This document shows positions 18,298 to 26,557 of a DNA stretch of 64,000 nt, one piece after another. Within the stretch, counting starts at the first letter, position 1. Every line of letters starts with the position of its first letter. A model generated the notes under the pieces. The model had not been told where the DNA came from, searched no databases, and worked only from the letters and a program-made list of their open reading frames with translations. Origin of the DNA: Vibrio rhizosphaerae (GTDB lineage: Bacteria; Pseudomonadota; Gammaproteobacteria; Enterobacterales; Vibrionaceae); contig NZ_AP024903.1 of the NCBI RefSeq assembly GCF_024347095.1, forward strand, positions 1,240,001 to 1,304,000. Reading direction: 5' to 3'. Made by a program: the position numbers and the translations under genes.

Positions 18298-19056
18298 ATG
18301 AAATTTAAAAATAAAGTAGTAGTTATTACTGGTGGTGGAACAGGTTTAGGAAAAGCAACAGCACTCAAATTTGCAAGAGAAGGTGCCCATGTTGCTATTT
18401 TGGGAAGACGTGAAGAAGAATTAAATATTGTCGTCAATGAAATTGAAAAAAATGGGTCGGAAGCGCTCGCCATTCAAGCAGATGTTTCAATTGAGTCAGA
18501 TGTAGAAAAATCAATCCAACAAGTCGTTGATAAATGGGGTCGTTTAGACGTGGCATTTAATAACGCTGGTATGCTTGGGGAGATGAAGCCGATCACTGAA
18601 TTAGAATCTTCAGACTTTGACAAAACTATGGCGGTAAATACAAAAGGAGTTTGGCTTTGTATTAGAGCGGAATTACAGGCAATGCTAAAAACGAAAACAT
18701 CAGGAGTGATTGTGAATACTTCTTCCTTTGTTGCTCGTGCTCCTAACGCTGGCGGTTCCGTCTATGCTGCAAGTAAAGCTGCTTTAGATGCAATGATCCA
18801 AGCAGTAGCACTTGAAGTGGGAGGCTCAAATATCCGCGTTAATAACATTGCCCCTGGAGTTATCAAAACACCAATGTCTTCTGATCTTCCTCAAGAGTTT
18901 CAAACGGCGTTAGCGAATCACTCAGCATTAAAGCGACTTGGAGAACCAGAAGATATTGCTGATGCTGTATTGTGGCTTTGTTCAGACGATGCTCGGTTTA
19001 TTACAGGCCAGTCGATTTTAGTTGATGGTGGGATCGCGATTCCTGGCTTTAGATAA
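18298..19056 (+). CDS. Short-chain dehydrogenase/reductase (classical SDR)
   Basis: This 252-residue NAD(P)-dependent oxidoreductase of classical SDR length has the cofactor motif TGGGTGLG at residues 11-18, NNAG at 88-91, catalytic Ser near 142-143 and YAASK with Tyr156 and Lys160. A C-terminal PGVIKTPM and the end motif ITGQSILVDGG are typical of the glucose-dehydrogenase/3-oxoacyl-reductase branch. The GR pair after the second strand (ILGRREEEL) leaves an NADP preference possible. The substrate is unknown. It is probably controlled by the divergent TetR protein. It is AT-rich compared with the surroundings, consistent with recent acquisition. Confidence 0.88.
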   Translation: MKFKNKVVVITGGGTGLGKATALKFAREGAHVAILGRREEELNIVVNEIEKNGSEALAIQADVSIESDVEKSIQQVVDKWGRLDVAFNNAGMLGEMKPITELESSDFDKTMAVNTKGVWLCIRAELQAMLKTKTSGVIVNTSSFVARAPNAGGSVYAASKAALDAMIQAVALEVGGSNIRVNNIAPGVIKTPMSSDLPQEFQTALANHSALKRLGEPEDIADAVLWLCSDDARFITGQSILVDGGIAIPGFR

Positions 19057-19122
19057 GAGTGGTAGCGGATCAATTCTAATTCTAAAAAGTAAACTTTTGT
19101 ATTTTGTTAAAGAGACTTTTAC

Positions 19123-19142
19123 TTGCCTTGCCTTGCCTTGCC
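19123..19142 (+). repeat. Four tandem TTGCC units
   Basis: TTGCC is repeated four times without a break, in the untranslated region 66 bases after the SDR stop. It is a simple-sequence tract that could vary in length. No gene frame crosses it. Confidence 0.85.
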
Positions 19143-19209
19143 TAATGCTTTATTACACTTAGATATTTAGCCAAAATTAGCTGACACAGAATTCTGAACG
19201 CCTTCTTCA

Positions 19210-19233
19210 AACCACCGCACTTTAGCGGTGGTT
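19210..19233. terminator. Hairpin after the secreted repeat-protein gene
   Basis: AACCACCGC-ACTTTA-GCGGTGGTT is a perfect 9-bp GC-rich stem. It lies 10 bases beyond the stop of the minus-strand gene 19243-19842 and also downstream of the plus-strand SDR gene, so it could end both. T-runs are short on both sides. Confidence 0.5.
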
Positions 19234-19242
19234 ATTAAAAAT

Positions 19243-19842
19243 CTAGTTATCATTTTTTTTAACCAGTTTCGAGCAATAGATTTGTTCTACATAATCATCG
19301 CCATAATCTTTATAGCTCATCCCGGATAGGTAGCTTCCTTTCGGACAATAGGTTTCCCCTGTATATTTTACATGTTTCCAGCCAACACCTTCCACGGTAT
19401 GTTGAGCGACTTCTAGGCAGCGAAAAGCCTCGATACTGTCATCACCTGAATCTTCGTAATATAATTCAGTGATAATACTATTGTTGGGGCAAAAATAGTC
19501 TTTTGAGCCTTTGCCATCCATTTGTTTTGTTGTAGTTTTATACGTTGCCCATCCCCAGCTTGGTGTTTCATAATGAAATTTTTCGATACTCCGGTCAGTG
19601 TCTCCAGCGCCGTATACGGCATTAATACCACCGTTTACCCCATACCAACCGGTTCCTTTGCCATTCATTTGTTTCCAAGATGAAGATGTTTTTTGGCCAG
19701 ATTTACTGTCGATAGAAGGAGAAGAAAAATAGTCCACTGTACTGGGGAAATCTTCATAACCTTCCTGACTCTCGCCTGCAAATGTGTTCATCGACATGCT
19801 AAGAATTGTACCTGCCATCATGAGTTGTAATTGTTTTTTCAT
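19243..19842 (-). CDS. Secreted protein with three related internal repeats, function unknown
   Basis: This 199-residue protein has a signal peptide (MKKQLQLMMAGTIL... cleavage after TFA22). The mature part contains three segments of one pattern: a K/Q-x-x-GKG start, then Gly/Cys-rich text, then Y.D.GDD.IE.F.C. They lie at about 57-92 (GAGDTDRSIEKF), 106-142 (EDSGDDSIEAFRC) and 158-191 (KDYGDDYVEQIYC). The last two carry paired Cys, so disulfides are likely in the periplasm or outside. No named family is recognised. A GGAAAG site precedes the ATG, and a 20-bp palindrome lies just upstream (19869-19888). Confidence 0.75.
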   Translation of the reverse strand: MKKQLQLMMAGTILSMSMNTFAGESQEGYEDFPSTVDYFSSPSIDSKSGQKTSSSWKQMNGKGTGWYGVNGGINAVYGAGDTDRSIEKFHYETPSWGWATYKTTTKQMDGKGSKDYFCPNNSIITELYYEDSGDDSIEAFRCLEVAQHTVEGVGWKHVKYTGETYCPKGSYLSGMSYKDYGDDYVEQIYCSKLVKKNDN

Positions 19843-19868
19843 TCTTTCCGTTTCCTTATTTGATTACG

Positions 19869-19888
19869 AAATGCAACTGGTTGCATTT
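19869..19888. promoter_or_regulatory. 20-bp palindrome upstream of the secreted repeat protein
   Basis: AAATGCAAC-TG-GTTGCATTT is a perfect 9+9 inverted repeat. On the minus strand it lies just after a possible -10 (TACAAT) and 27 bases before the start codon, a position fitting an operator. The binding protein is unknown. Confidence 0.5.
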
Positions 19889-20038
19889 ATCATTGTAGTC
19901 TATAAAAAACATGCAGGATTTTAGTATCAATTTTGTGCTGATTGGCCGCGATAGGACTTTCGCACTTGAACGTGTAGTGGTTGTGAAATTGAGAAATTGA
20001 TTGCTTCCCAAACCTCAACCTCAACATTTCACCGCCCA

Positions 20039-21492
20039 GCCTCCGGCTTCCAGATTTGACGCACAATTGCGTTGTTCAATTTCAGTAACATCGGTGCTCA
20101 GTGCGCCAGTTCATCTTTCAGAGATGAAAGACGAACCAGAAAATCTTTTTTGTTTGGCTTGGGTGCATGTTGTCCAGAACCGGCTTTTACGGGCGTCCTG
20201 CCCGGAAAAGCCTAACCATTCATCCGTGAATGGTTTTCCTCGTTTGGCGGTTGATTTGAATGGAGTGAAACATTTTAAAAGCGAAGCCAAATTGACCGAT
20301 GATCTCAGGGGGAAAATTCAGGACGAATTTTCAGGATTGCTTGAGCAGGATGCGAATCAATCCGACCCTGATTATATGCACTAAACTCAAACCCTAAGCA
20401 TTTTGGGGTACTTTTTCTGCTGTGAAAAAGTACCTGGGGCGCAGGCGGAGATGGCAATGAGATCGGAGAAGTCATTGCGTCCTAAACACCTGCATTACAA
20501 TTTTATCTTTCCAGCCTCAGGCTCCCAGATTTGACGCACAATTGCGTTGTTCTATTTCAGAGGCATCGGTGCTCTGTGCGCCAGTTACTCTTGCAGAGAT
20601 GCAAGCGTAACCAGAAAATCTTTTTTGTTTGGCTTGGGTGCATGTTGTCCAGAACCGGCTTTTACGGGCGTCCTGCCCGGAAAAGCCTAACCATTCATCC
20701 GTGAATGGTTTTCCTCGTTTGGCGGTTGATTTGAATGGAGTGAAACATTTTAAAAGCGAAGCCAAATTGACCGATGATCTCAGGGGGAAAATTCAGGACG
20801 AATTTTCAGGATTGCCTGAGCAGGATGCGAATCAATCCGACCCTGATTATGTGCACTAAACTCAAACCCTAAGCATTTTGGGGTACTTTTTCTGCTGTGA
20901 AAAAGTACCTGGGGCGCAGGCGGAGATGGCAATGAGATCGGAGAAGTCATTGCGCACCAAACCACAGAGCCCCCATTTCTCCCCCTAAACACTTGCATTA
21001 CAAGTTTTCTCTTCTTAGCCTCCGGCTTCCAGATTTGACGCACAATTGCGTTGTTCAATTTCAGTGACATCGGTGCTCAGTGCGCCAGTTCATCTTTCAG
21101 AGATGAAAGACGAACCAGAAAATCTTTTTTGTTTGGCTTGGGCGTGTGTTTTCCAGAACTGGCTTTTACGGGCGTCCTGCCCGGAAAAGCCTAACCATTC
21201 ATCCGTGAATGGTTTTCCTCGTTTGGCGGTTGATTTGAATGGAGTGAAACATTTTAAAAGCGAAGCCAAATTGACCGATGATCTCAGGGGGAAAATTCAG
21301 GACGAATTTTCAGGATTGCTTGAGCAGGATGCGAATCAATCCGACCCTGATTATGTGCACTAAACTCAAACCCTAAGCATTTTGGGGTACTTTTTCTGCT
21401 GTGAAAAAGTACCTGGGGCGCAGGCGGAGATGGTAATGTGATCAGGGAAGTCATTGCGCACCAAACACCCGCATTATAATTTTATCTTCTTA
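20039..21492 (+). repeat. Array B of the structured ~474-bp repeat: three tandem copies
   Basis: Units start at 20039, 20514 and 21018, in the same orientation as array A 4 kb away. The stems are the same as in array A, with sequence changes that keep pairing. In unit 1 the second stem is GTTCATCTTTCA with GAGA loop and TGAAAGACGAAC; in unit 2 both arms change to GTTACTCTTGCA and TGCAAGCGTAAC. The AATTC stem reads AAAATTC-AGGAC-GAATTTT here instead of TAAAATTCA-TGGA-TGAATTTTA. Unit 2 ends in a 30-bp extra tail (ACAGAGCCCCC...) like the tail of the last array A unit, so the array was probably built by joining shorter arrays. Confidence 0.9.
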
Positions 21493-21565
21493 GCCTCCGG
21501 CTCCCAAATATGCCGCACAATCAGCGATTCCCTAACAAAAAACTTGAATAGGATGCGAATCCATT
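21493..21565 (+). repeat. Internally deleted copy of the structured repeat
   Basis: It begins GCCTCCGGCTCCCA like a full unit, then skips most of the element and resumes with CTTGAATAGGATGCGAATCC, which resembles the late segment CTTGAGCAGGATGCGAATC of array B. It ends about 10 bases before the peptidase stop codon. Confidence 0.65.
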
Positions 21566-21575
21566 TCTTATTGTT

Positions 21576-22652
21576 TCATGTCGTCATTGCTTCAATATTG
21601 GCGACTACTTTTAGCATACGGATAAAAGCATCGACGGACGCTACGGAGGCAGACTCATGCATGGTGTGGTAACCAATCGTCGGTATCTGGATCGTGGTGC
21701 CGTCCACCAAGCCATTGGATGCGGCAATAATCCGGCCAAGCTCGGTACTGCCTAATGATGTCGGTGGTAATCCTTGTTCGGCGCGCTTGGCATTTTCTTC
21801 TGCGACATAGCGGTTTTTATACTGGTAGCTAATCTTGTTTTCCACACATAGGCTTTCAAGCAGCTGGGTACTTTCTTGATTAAATGTTGCGTTGGCGTCT
21901 TTTTCTCTTAAAACCAGTAGTTGCTGATTGGCGGCTTCAATGTTCGGGAATGGGCTGGTATCGACCACAAATAAGCGGTTCGTGGAGCCGCCAAAACGCC
22001 GGAACCACTCCAGTAAGTAGCGCCAGCTTTTACCGGATTCCTCTTGGGCGGTGAAGAAGGCGGTGCCTTTAAAGCCATGCTCAAAAAGGTGGACCAGCGC
22101 TGCGGCTGAAATGACATTATCGAGCTGGCCTTCTAAGCGATTATCGACCTGATGTAATTGGTCATTGAATGCAATCGGGGTACCGGCCACGACGCTCTCT
22201 AATCCTTTGGTCTCAAAAATTAAGTTGTTACGGAATTCACACACGTAAGCGCTATTGATGATGCCTTTGCCACAGTACATGCCTGACCAAGGTTCGTAGG
22301 CGTAGACTTCTTCATGGTTGAAGCGCTCTGTCACCTTTGTCATGAGTTCTTCCGACACCGAGTTGTTCAGCAAATCTGTGCGGTTCGCCGATACAAACGC
22401 GGCGTACTGGAACTCATTGGGGCCGGTACAGACCAAACCATGCCGGTCAATATGGGCAGAAAACATGGTGCTGAACGGGTCACTGCCCTGAGCGACCAAT
22501 AGCCCCTCATACCAAGTCACTTTTGCGCCGCGCTCTTCCAGCTCACGTTGTAGAACACGAAAAAAAGAATGCTCTGCACCCACAACGCTTGGGGCACGAA
22601 TCAGCAGTTTAAGCAGGTCGATAAAATGATCACTGGGCATATAGCGCTCCAA
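21576..22652 (-). CDS. M42/M20-type zinc aminopeptidase-like protein
   Basis: This 358-residue cytoplasmic protein has the metal-site pattern of co-catalytic zinc peptidases: SAHIDRHG (first His/Asp), GQLDNVISA (bridging Asp), AQEESGKSW (catalytic Glu pair), VDTSPF (metal Asp) and a late TIGYHTMHESASV (final metal His). The order and length fit family M42/M20 aminopeptidases, which trim peptides; acylase or deacetylase activity on a small molecule is possible. The start at 22652 is acceptable, although an internal Met five residues later is another choice. The gene is alone, with repeat DNA on its 3' side and a divergent-free 5' region. Confidence 0.75.
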   Translation of the reverse strand: MERYMPSDHFIDLLKLLIRAPSVVGAEHSFFRVLQRELEERGAKVTWYEGLLVAQGSDPFSTMFSAHIDRHGLVCTGPNEFQYAAFVSANRTDLLNNSVSEELMTKVTERFNHEEVYAYEPWSGMYCGKGIINSAYVCEFRNNLIFETKGLESVVAGTPIAFNDQLHQVDNRLEGQLDNVISAAALVHLFEHGFKGTAFFTAQEESGKSWRYLLEWFRRFGGSTNRLFVVDTSPFPNIEAANQQLLVLREKDANATFNQESTQLLESLCVENKISYQYKNRYVAEENAKRAEQGLPPTSLGSTELGRIIAASNGLVDGTTIQIPTIGYHTMHESASVASVDAFIRMLKVVANIEAMTT

Positions 22653-22795
22653 TCAAGAGAGAGTCTTTTGTTTTATAAACTGAATTCACTAAATAACATA
22701 CTCTTTTTATAATTTTGTAACTATTTTTTAACCATATCTTTCAATAGCGACTGACTATTGGGGGCTCTGCGCGTTTGTGACGCATCAATAGAAGA

Positions 22796-22819
22796 GACGC
22801 TTGCAGAGATGCAAGCGTC
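22796..22819 (+). repeat. Isolated perfect stem-loop related to the structured repeat
   Basis: GACGCTTGCA-GAGA-TGCAAGCGTC is a 10-bp perfect stem with a GNRA-type loop. It is followed by ATCAGAG, resembling the second stem of array B unit 2 (CTTGCA-GAGA-TGCAAG then ACCAGAA). It sits alone between the peptidase and chemoreceptor genes, 33 bases before a member of the 25-bp repeat family. Confidence 0.6.
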
Positions 22820-22851
22820 ATCAGAGTGTGATTCAAAGTGGTGTCGCGATG

Positions 22852-22876
22852 GATTTAGGGTGTGTGTCCCGATAAG
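22852..22876 (+). repeat. 25-bp repeat family, diverged copy 3
   Basis: GATTTAGGGTGTGTGTCC then CGATAAG matches the 25-bp repeat at 21 of 25 positions. It lies 18 bases beyond the stop codon of the minus-strand chemoreceptor gene. Confidence 0.55.
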
Positions 22877-22893
22877 CTCGGCATTGAACGCCT

Positions 22894-24525
22894 TTATGCA
22901 AGCTGAAAGCGTGCAGACACCTCGCTTAGGCTTCGGCTCGTGGATTTGAGTTCCTCACTGAGTTTTTCTGTGTCGTGTACACTGCGGTGAATATCCTGAG
23001 ACATTTGGTGAATTTCATGGATACTGTGCGCCAGCTCTTTCGCCACATCCAGTTGTTGCTCGGTTGCTGCGGCAATCATGTGACTCATGCCATCAATGGT
23101 TGTCGCCGAGGTCATGACATGCCCGATACTTTCTTGGCTGCTGCGGGCTTTTTCGAGGCCTGATTGCATCTGCGTCTGGCTGTTAGCCATGGTGTTTACG
23201 GCTTGTGCTGCATGATTTTGAATGACATTGATGGTCTGATTGATTTCATCAATAGAGTCTTGCGTTTTTTGTGCTAAGGAGCGAATTTCGTTGGCAACCA
23301 CTGCGAAACCTCGGCCTGCTTCTCCGGCTCTGGCAGCCTCAATAGCAGCATTGAGCGCCAGTAAATTAGTCTGCTCTGTGATGTTGCGAATAACCTGCGA
23401 AATCATTTCAATGCCCGCACTGTCATTTTTCAGCGCTTGAGTCACGGTTGAGGCTTCAGCAATCGCCCCGGAAAGTGATTCAGTCTGGTTGAGCGATGCT
23501 TGGATAACGTTTTGGCTGTTGGTTGCATGGCCTTTGACATCCGCTGCGCTTTGGGCGGCTGTTACCGTATGCTGAGCGACATCGGCAAAGCTCGCTTGCA
23601 ATTGCGACATCGCTGATGCCACTGTGCTGATTTCGCTTTTCTGCTGATCGAGGCGCTGTGTGGTATTGGCCATTCTTTCCAACATGGTCTGACTGGCATT
23701 CTCGACAATCTGAGTGTTTCGCTGCACGCCTTCGGCCAAGCGATAGATCCCTTGTTGCATCTGATCAAATGAATGTGCGGCGCGTCCTAATTCATCGTCA
23801 GCAAACTGGGTTAATGCTAAACGAGTGCGCAAGTCTCCTTTTTCTACCGCATTCATTTGCTCAATCAGTACACTCAAGGGCTTGTTGACTTTGCGGGTCA
23901 GTAAGACACCGAAAATGATCAAAAACAGCAGTAAGACTACGCCAACAATCGCTTCAATTACCATGGCACGCTCCATTGCGCTCGATTCTTGATTTTTCAT
24001 GGTGATACCTTGCTTTAATAATGTTTCTTGCAAGTCACTCAGAGAATCAACGATGGTATTAAAAGGTGCGAGCATCGGCCCTAACATCTCCACGCGTGCT
24101 TTATCGATTTCACCTTGGTCAATCAAGGTGAGGTAGTGGTTTTGCATATCACGATAGGCATTAATCCGAGTTTGCACGGTTTCCATAAAGCTTTTCATCT
24201 CTGCGGTATCGGCTACGCCACGGAAACGTTGCAGTGATGCTGCGACTTTTTTGTCGTTTTCATCGATAGTTTTCTGAATGTCTTGATGGGCACTGACGCT
24301 GGTGGTCAGGCCGTAATCCAAGGCAAAACGACGGTAGGTCACCGTATAGAAACGCAAATCCGAAAGGACGGATTGCACTTGTAAATTGTGGGTCACAAGG
24401 GTATTGAAGTGCTCGCGTACATTACTGATGACGACAATCAGGTAGATCCCCAAAGCAAAGACCATCGTGATGGCGATGCCAAAGCCCCATTGCATCGCTC
24501 TGGCGATTGATATTCTTGATAACAT
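22894..24525 (-). CDS. Methyl-accepting chemotaxis protein
   Basis: This 543-residue inner-membrane chemoreceptor has a first membrane helix at about 14-34, a periplasmic helical ligand region at about 35-190 (four-helix-bundle type), a second helix at about 190-212 ([19 protein letters not shown]), a HAMP domain at about 213-265, and a signalling domain with the conserved hairpin tip [21 protein letters not shown] and [15 protein letters not shown]. It would pass ligand signals to CheA/CheW. No CheB/CheR-binding pentapeptide is seen at the C terminus. The ligand is unknown. The gene is monocistronic. Confidence 0.95.
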   Translation of the reverse strand: MLSRISIARAMQWGFGIAITMVFALGIYLIVVISNVREHFNTLVTHNLQVQSVLSDLRFYTVTYRRFALDYGLTTSVSAHQDIQKTIDENDKKVAASLQRFRGVADTAEMKSFMETVQTRINAYRDMQNHYLTLIDQGEIDKARVEMLGPMLAPFNTIVDSLSDLQETLLKQGITMKNQESSAMERAMVIEAIVGVVLLLFLIIFGVLLTRKVNKPLSVLIEQMNAVEKGDLRTRLALTQFADDELGRAAHSFDQMQQGIYRLAEGVQRNTQIVENASQTMLERMANTTQRLDQQKSEISTVASAMSQLQASFADVAQHTVTAAQSAADVKGHATNSQNVIQASLNQTESLSGAIAEASTVTQALKNDSAGIEMISQVIRNITEQTNLLALNAAIEAARAGEAGRGFAVVANEIRSLAQKTQDSIDEINQTINVIQNHAAQAVNTMANSQTQMQSGLEKARSSQESIGHVMTSATTIDGMSHMIAAATEQQLDVAKELAHSIHEIHQMSQDIHRSVHDTEKLSEELKSTSRSLSEVSARFQLA

Positions 24526-24631
24526 GTCTATTTCTCCCCCATAGACTGATGATGAGAGCGATTATCAAGAATTTATTTTAATAAATAAATTACATTGTAT
24601 GAATTAAATCAATAGGATTTGCCTATCAATG

Positions 24632-24651
24632 GTGGTGTGTGTCCTCGTAAG
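24632..24651 (+). repeat. 25-bp repeat family, diverged copy 4
   Basis: GGTGGTGTGTGTCCTCGTAAG shares the core GTGTGTGTCCT and final TAAG with the identical copies at 10461 and 17597. It lies in the gap between the chemoreceptor promoter region and the pectate lyase end. Confidence 0.5.
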
Positions 24652-24671
24652 AATATGGTGGCAGGAACCCA

Positions 24672-24699
24672 AACAATGCAGCCCTCAGGCTGCATGTTT
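24672..24699 (-). terminator. Terminator-like hairpin after the pectate lyase
   Basis: ATGCAGCC-CTCA-GGCTGCAT, extended by AAAC/GTTT with one bulge, lies 17-45 bases beyond the pectate lyase stop. On the minus strand it is followed by TTGTTTG, a weak T-run. Confidence 0.5.
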
Positions 24700-24716
24700 C
24701 GTGGTCAGCAAAATCA

Positions 24717-26030
24717 TTAATAATCTGATTCAAAGGCGCCTAAATCGGGGGCGACGCCGTGGTAGTCATCGCCGACATAGGTGCCTGCATCAATCAAATC
24801 ACTGCCTTTTTTCAGGCGCGCGTATTTGATTTTTGGCAGTGAACCATCGGCTTGGCGAGGGTACATCAACTCACGTTCATCAAGACGGAGAAAGTCTTTT
24901 GAGGTGATGGTGACAGGCAAGTTGAAATAGTTATAGCTGATGTCATTCTCGGTGCTGTTTCCCAGATTGATCACTTCGTTGTGACCGTCGAAGCCTAAGT
25001 TATTACGCATATAATGACCGTAGCCTTTGACATCGGTGCGGTTGTCATCAAGTGTCGATAACATGTTGTAGTTCGCACTTTGGTTACGGATGGCGGTGTT
25101 ATTGATCCAGTTCTGACCGCCGATATGGTGATTCGCGTAGAAACCGGCAGAGCGGTTACGGACTGCCAAATTGTAGCGCACCGTATGGCGCGGAATGACA
25201 CTTGGCGTTGCACTGCCGTTGCGACCATAGCCACCGGCTTTAAAACCATTGCCATCGCCCAGTTTCGTGAAGTCCTGACCGTAGCCATTGTAAAAAGCCC
25301 AGCTATATTCGATGGTGACGGCAGCGTCTGCGTTGATTAAGTCAAATCCGTCGTCACTGTTAAACCAAGCGCGTGAATGGCTGATGACATTCCCGGTGTA
25401 AGACGCTGAAGTCGGATGAGCCCCAAAGCCATCGACATTACCGTCTGAATAGTGGTTTAAACCACGGTTGTTGTAAGCATCGACATTGAGAACATGGTTG
25501 TTACTGCCGGCGACTAAGTACCAGCCGATGCCCATACCATCATGAATGGCTAAGTTTTCGAACAGGTTGCCGTTGCCTTTGTTGATCATAAACGCTTCAG
25601 ATTGTGTGCGGTGATCAGCGATGGTGACCTGTACGCCGACCACGTCAAAGCCTTTAAACACGCAGTTATCCGCCCGTACCATGAATGCGGTGTTGCGATA
25701 GTTGGCTGGTTTGACATTCGAAAAATCAAACACGGGACGCTCGGTGCCATAGTTAATATAGCTGATGTTGTCTTTGGTGATATTGTTGACGATGGCGCGA
25801 ATATCCTGATACTGCGTGATATTCGAATCATTGAGATAGTAAGTTCCCCCGCGGATATAGACGGTATCACCGGCCGAAGCCGCTGACTGAGCCGCCATCA
25901 TGGTTTTTAATGGTGATGAGAGGGTCCCTGCGTTGTTATCTGAACCATTCGGGGCAATATATAGGTTTTTCGCGAACCCCATATGGCTGACAGTGATCAG
26001 CATCGATAAAGCAATGATTTTGAATTTCAT
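24717..26030 (-). CDS. Secreted pectate lyase, polysaccharide lyase family 9-like
   Basis: This is a 437-residue right-handed beta-helix enzyme that cleaves polygalacturonate by calcium-dependent beta-elimination. The signal peptide is MKFKIIALSML... with cleavage after GFA. NLYIAPNGSDNNAGT...GDTVYIRGGTYY is the usual start of the helix. VDGFGAHPTS followed by NSDDGFDLINA provides the calcium-binding aspartates of the PL9 site. GNGFKAGG fits the catalytic Lys of the PL9 enzyme Pel9A (family knowledge). I chose the ATG at 26030 because GGAT precedes it and the signal peptide starts there; an upstream in-frame ATG at 26057 would add 9 residues. A KdgR-like operator lies upstream. Confidence 0.88.
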   Translation of the reverse strand: MKFKIIALSMLITVSHMGFAKNLYIAPNGSDNNAGTLSSPLKTMMAAQSAASAGDTVYIRGGTYYLNDSNITQYQDIRAIVNNITKDNISYINYGTERPVFDFSNVKPANYRNTAFMVRADNCVFKGFDVVGVQVTIADHRTQSEAFMINKGNGNLFENLAIHDGMGIGWYLVAGSNNHVLNVDAYNNRGLNHYSDGNVDGFGAHPTSASYTGNVISHSRAWFNSDDGFDLINADAAVTIEYSWAFYNGYGQDFTKLGDGNGFKAGGYGRNGSATPSVIPRHTVRYNLAVRNRSAGFYANHHIGGQNWINNTAIRNQSANYNMLSTLDDNRTDVKGYGHYMRNNLGFDGHNEVINLGNSTENDISYNYFNLPVTITSKDFLRLDERELMYPRQADGSLPKIKYARLKKGSDLIDAGTYVGDDYHGVAPDLGAFESDY

Positions 26031-26095
26031 AATTGATCCATGTGTTATTGGTTTCATAGATAAAATATCTGGATTGATTAATAAGATCGATCAAT

Positions 26096-26114
26096 TAAGA
26101 AACGGTGTTTCATT
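26096..26114 (-). promoter_or_regulatory. Candidate KdgR operator for the pectate lyase
   Basis: Read on the minus strand, AATGAAAC-ACC-GTTTCTTA is a palindrome of the GAAAC...GTTTC type bound by KdgR, the repressor of pectin-degradation genes in gammaproteobacteria. It lies about 65 bases upstream of the chosen start codon. The site is seen; KdgR binding is inference. Confidence 0.5.
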
Positions 26115-26446
26115 TTTCTGAATCATGGTCACTGTTGTGTATGGCTGACTCCCAACAGTGACATGAAGATAAACAGATGTGAACTTTCACACCTCGGGTC
26201 GGGTTGATACGATCTAAATGTTGTCTATCAGTCTGGTGATCGATTGTCTGGCCTGGGCTATTGATTGCTGATGGCGATGATCTGATAACAGCATTACTGG
26301 ATACTATCAATGATCTTATGTCATCACCGAATAGAACCTTGTTTTTATCGGTGGGCCACGGAATATGAAATTCAGTGAGTTTCTTTGATTGCAATAGAAT
26401 CGTCGTTATACGCATAACAATCTCATCTTTGTTTAAATCATAAAAG

Positions 26447-26478
26447 ATAAAAACCTCTGAAGTTATATTCAGAGGTTT
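26447..26478 (-). terminator. Rho-independent terminator of the AT-rich exported-protein gene
   Basis: AAACCTCTGA (26451-26460) pairs perfectly with TCAGAGGTTT (26469-26478). On the minus strand the stem is followed by TTTTTATC, a proper T-run. It lies 80 bases after the stop of the gene at 26558. Confidence 0.75.
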
Positions 26479-26557
26479 CTTGATTTGAGCATTTAATTTG
26501 CAACTGTTACTAAAGTAAATTAAATGTCATGATTTACTCTATGATATATTGAAATTT

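Larger units (their letters stand above)
26031..26557. other. Intergenic region upstream of the pectate lyase
   Basis: No convincing gene is seen in these 527 bases. They hold the KdgR-like palindrome (26096-26114), a 10-bp inverted repeat GTCACTGTTG/CAACAGTGAC with 15-base loop (26128-26162), a TGTGA-ACTT-TCACA palindrome at 26178-26191 that is too short-spaced for standard CRP, and the terminator of the next gene (26447-26478). A 101-codon frame (26110-26415) has no ribosome site and runs through these signals. Confidence 0.6.

Noticed and set aside
20001-21363. Plus-strand frames of 76 to 127 codons in array B
   Set aside because: Same reason: the repeat is structured DNA with covarying stems, and no start signal or conserved protein end is seen.
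14437-21492. CRISPR array
   Set aside because: The repeats are about 474 bp long and nearly contiguous; there are no short repeats with unique spacers and no cas genes.
9429-22893. Insertion sequence or integrase explaining the rearrangements
   Set aside because: No transposase, integrase or resolvase motif was found in any frame of this region, so the mechanism stays open.
26178-26191. CRP site
   Set aside because: TGTGA and TCACA are present, but separated by 4 instead of 6 bases.
26110-26415. Minus-strand frame of 101 codons upstream of the pectate lyase
   Set aside because: It runs through regulatory palindromes and has no start signal.
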